Under the pieces are notes generated by a model. It worked only from the letters and a program-made list of their open reading frames with translations. It was not told the origin of the DNA and did not search any database. 15,682 nucleotides of DNA, taken from NCBI GenBank assembly GCA_028288945.1, contig JAQGHH010000485.1, positions 1-15,682 of the forward strand, read 5' to 3'. The DNA comes from Phycisphaerales bacterium. GTDB lineage: Bacteria; Planctomycetota; Phycisphaerae; Tepidisphaerales; Tepidisphaeraceae. The position numbers were made by a program, and so were the translations under genes. Shown here piece after piece: positions 13,584 to 15,682 of this stretch (the first letter of the stretch is position 1; every line of letters begins with the position of its first letter).

Positions 13584-15410
13584 ATGCGACCGCACGCTCT
13601 TATCCTGTCGATCCTGCTCCTATTCCTGTTCAGCCCGCTCTCGCGCGTGGCTGACGCGTCGGCGAATACTCAATTGCAGGAGGCGACGCTTAACTACGCC
13701 GCCCTGCAGCCCGGCCAACAAGCGGTGGTCGCGGTCGTGCTGGACATTAAGCCGGGATTCCATTCGCAGTCACATAAGCCCACGGTGGAGGCGAACATCC
13801 CATTCATGCTGGAGCCCGCCGCGAGCCCGGCGGTGAAATTCTTCGAGCCCATTTATCCGCCGGGCTCGATGGAGATGCTTCTTGGATCCCTCCAGAGCGT
13901 GTATTCCGGGAAGGTCACCGTCTATCTGCCGATGCAAGTAAAGGCCGACGCGAAGCCCGGACCGTTGAAAATCAGCGGGACGCTCGAGTATCAGGTGTGC
14001 GACAAAAATCAGTGTTACGCACCGCAGACCACTCCTTTCACGATCGAAACCCAAATCGTTCCGGCGGGGCAGATCGTCGAACTCCAGCACGCGGAGTTGT
14101 TTAAGGATCTTGACCCCACGATATTTTCGGGGTTGGGCGGGGGGGCGGCGCAGGCGGCGGGGCCGCCGGCCGAGCAGAAATTGTTCGGACACTTCGTGCT
14201 GGGCCACAATTCATACCTGCTGGCGTTTGCGGCGGCGTTCCTCGCGGGGATCATGTTCAACGCGGTGCCTTGCGTGCTGCCGGTGTTGCCTCTCAAGGCC
14301 ATTGGATTCTACGAGGTTTCGCAGCACAACCGGGGGCGGTGCATCGCCTTTGGCGCCGTCTTCAGTGCCGGCGTGATCATGAGCTTCGGCGTGCTGGCGC
14401 TGGTCGTGATTGTCGGGAAATACGGCTGGGGCGAGTTGTACAGCAACGTCGGCTTCAGCATCGCGATCGTCGTCATCCTGCTCGCGATGGCGATCGGAAC
14501 GTTCGGCTTTTTTACGATCAACCTCCCGACGTCCGTCTACAATTTCACCCCGCGTCACGACACGTACCTCGGCAACTTTCTTTACGGGGTTCTCACTGCC
14601 GTCCTTTCCACACCCTGCACGTTCGGACTTTTTTTAGGGCTGCTGGTCTGGGCGGCCAGTCAGCCGCCGACGATCGGGGTGGCGCTGGTAATGATGGTGG
14701 GCGTGGGGATGGCGTTCCCGTATTTCCTGCTCAGCGCATTCCCCGAATTGGCCCGCCGGTTTCCGCGAACGGGGCCTTGGTCGGAACTTGTGAAGCAGAT
14801 GATGGCGTTTTTGCTTTTGGGCAGCGCGATCTTCTTCGCACGCAGATTCATCGCGCCCTTCACGGGGCCGGACGCATTCTGGTGGATCTTGTTCGGCGTG
14901 GCGGTGCTTGCGGCGGTTTTTCTCATCGCCAAGACTTTCACGTTCGCCAAGAGCGCCACGCCCCGAATGGTGTCGGCGGTGATTGCCCTGCTGCTCGTCG
15001 GTGGCACGTTCGCGGCCGTGCGGTGGATCGTCGCACAGCCGTACGCCTGGGCACCCTATTCGCAGGAGGCGCTGCAAACGGCCCGCAAGCAGAACCGCGT
15101 GGTGGTCGTCGAATTCACCGCCGCCTGGTGCACCACGTGCCAGTACGTGGAAGCCAATGCGCTGCACGACAAGCTCGTCGTGGACGCGGTGAAGCAGAAA
15201 AACGTCGAGATGCTCCGCGTGGACCTCACCTCGCGGAGCGCCAAAGGTTGGCCGACGCTCAAGGAACTCAGCCCGGTCGCGGCCATCCCGTATACGGTGG
15301 TCTACGGCCCCGGCTCGGGCGAGCCGCAGAAGCTCGCCGGGATTTATTCCGCGAAGGACCTGACCCAGGCCATCGACCGCGCCGGGCGGAAAGCGGTGGC
15401 GTCGCGGTGA
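13584..15410 (+). CDS. dsbD: Thiol:disulfide interchange protein DsbD
   Basis: 608-residue membrane protein that carries electrons from the cytoplasm to periplasmic substrates. Three regions can be read. An N-terminal periplasmic domain follows a signal peptide (about 1-26) and has the C139/C144 pair in VCDKNQCY. A central multi-helix region (about 210-475) holds one cysteine each in NAVPCVLPVLPL (C230) and LSTPCTFGLF (C345). A C-terminal thioredoxin domain has AAWCTTC (C516/C519) and cis-Pro P569. All six catalytic cysteines are therefore present. N-terminal spacing is C-x4-C, slightly shorter than the C-x5-C of E. coli DsbD. The length fits the family. The first ATG gives the signal peptide directly. 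The stop overlaps the next start by 4 bases (GTGA), so translation of the two is probably coupled. Confidence 0.92.
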   Translation: MRPHALILSILLLFLFSPLSRVADASANTQLQEATLNYAALQPGQQAVVAVVLDIKPGFHSQSHKPTVEANIPFMLEPAASPAVKFFEPIYPPGSMEMLLGSLQSVYSGKVTVYLPMQVKADAKPGPLKISGTLEYQVCDKNQCYAPQTTPFTIETQIVPAGQIVELQHAELFKDLDPTIFSGLGGGAAQAAGPPAEQKLFGHFVLGHNSYLLAFAAAFLAGIMFNAVPCVLPVLPLKAIGFYEVSQHNRGRCIAFGAVFSAGVIMSFGVLALVVIVGKYGWGELYSNVGFSIAIVVILLAMAIGTFGFFTINLPTSVYNFTPRHDTYLGNFLYGVLTAVLSTPCTFGLFLGLLVWAASQPPTIGVALVMMVGVGMAFPYFLLSAFPELARRFPRTGPWSELVKQMMAFLLLGSAIFFARRFIAPFTGPDAFWWILFGVAVLAAVFLIAKTFTFAKSATPRMVSAVIALLLVGGTFAAVRWIVAQPYAWAPYSQEALQTARKQNRVVVVEFTAAWCTTCQYVEANALHDKLVVDAVKQKNVEMLRVDLTSRSAKGWPTLKELSPVAAIPYTVVYGPGSGEPQKLAGIYSAKDLTQAIDRAGRKAVASR

Positions 15411-15682
15411 AGGACGATGGCGACGTCACTCTCGCCATCCTCGCCGGCGGCGAAGGCTCGCGGATGGGGAAGGCGAAAGGTCTTCTGCGCGTCGGACCTG
15501 AGCCCGGCCAACCGATCCTTGGTTACTTATTGAATCGCCTTGCATGGCGCGGCCCGACGTTGCTCGTCACCGCGCCGGGGCGTGAACATCCGCCGGGGTG
15601 GGAGCAGTTTGACCGCGAGGTTTTCGACCCCGAGGCCGGCGGGGGGCCGCTGCGCGGGGTCTTGACGGCCCTCGAAAACGCT
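15407..15682 (+). CDS. mobA: Molybdenum cofactor guanylyltransferase-like, 3' incomplete
   Basis: The first 92 codons of a nucleotidyltransferase that runs off the right edge. LAILAGGEGSRMGKAKGLLR (9-28) is the GTP-binding LAGG-x3-RMG-x2-K loop of MobA-type enzymes, which join GMP to molybdopterin. Later FDPEAGGGPLRGVLTAL matches the conserved 'GPLxG' segment. The likely start is GTG 15407, which overlaps the dsbD stop by 4 bases. Related NTP transferases (MobA-like, CofC-like, MocA-like) share the first motif, so the exact substrate is not certain from this part. Why it sits behind dsbD is unclear; both could belong to a respiratory or maturation set. Confidence 0.75.
   Translation, partial: MKDDGDVTLAILAGGEGSRMGKAKGLLRVGPEPGQPILGYLLNRLAWRGPTLLVTAPGREHPPGWEQFDREVFDPEAGGGPLRGVLTALENA

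Noticed and set aside
1..15682. CRISPR array, tRNA, rRNA, transposase or integrase genes
   Set aside because: I looked for spaced direct repeats, cloverleaf-type sequences and transposase motifs and saw none that I could support by eye.

Overview
The window looks like a piece of a GC-rich planctomycete chromosome, most likely class Phycisphaerae or a relative. This rests on lineage-style signatures read from the sequence: two secreted proteins with C-terminal PEP-CTERM sorting signals, a surface protein with the N-terminal LEDRRLLS motif, and two prepilin-type proteins with an H-X9-DG signature near the C-terminus. No database search was possible, so the placement is inference.

Layout. 1-185 is an unassigned edge. 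186-2826 holds two divergent PEP-CTERM cargo genes, a metalloprotease-like protein (-) and a phosphoesterase-family protein (+), the latter followed by a strong hairpin. 3003-3983 (-) is holA, the DNA polymerase III delta subunit. A large imperfect inverted repeat separates it from a forward cluster (4325-6060) of three genes without an assigned function: a 249-aa soluble protein, a 71-aa helical protein and a 215-aa two-helix membrane protein. 6061-6594 has no convincing gene. 6607-7863 encodes a LEDRRLLS-type surface protein built of four PepSY-like repeats; it ends at a perfect 15-bp terminator hairpin shared with two tandem prepilin-type genes (-, 7948-8760 and 8933-9709), each with its own nearly identical promoter. 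9905-11476 (-) is a secreted thioredoxin/NHL-propeller protein of NHLRC2 type. 11630-12241 (+) encodes a 203-aa protein with the build of an ESCRT-III/Snf7 (CHMP-like) subunit, convergent with a DedA/VTT membrane protein (12250-12948, -). 13040-13477 (-) is an Rrf2-family regulator, probably TTG-initiated, divergent from dsbD (13584-15410, +). dsbD overlaps by 4 bases a mobA-like gene that runs off the right edge.

Themes. Most of the window concerns the cell envelope: sorted exoproteins, pseudopilins, a surface repeat protein, thiol-disulfide exchange outside the cytoplasm (DsbD and the NHL-thioredoxin), a DedA protein and a possible membrane-remodelling polymer. The most interesting item is the ESCRT-III-like protein beside a VTT-domain protein. 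Several gene borders carry hairpins or repeats that look like dispersed intergenic elements.
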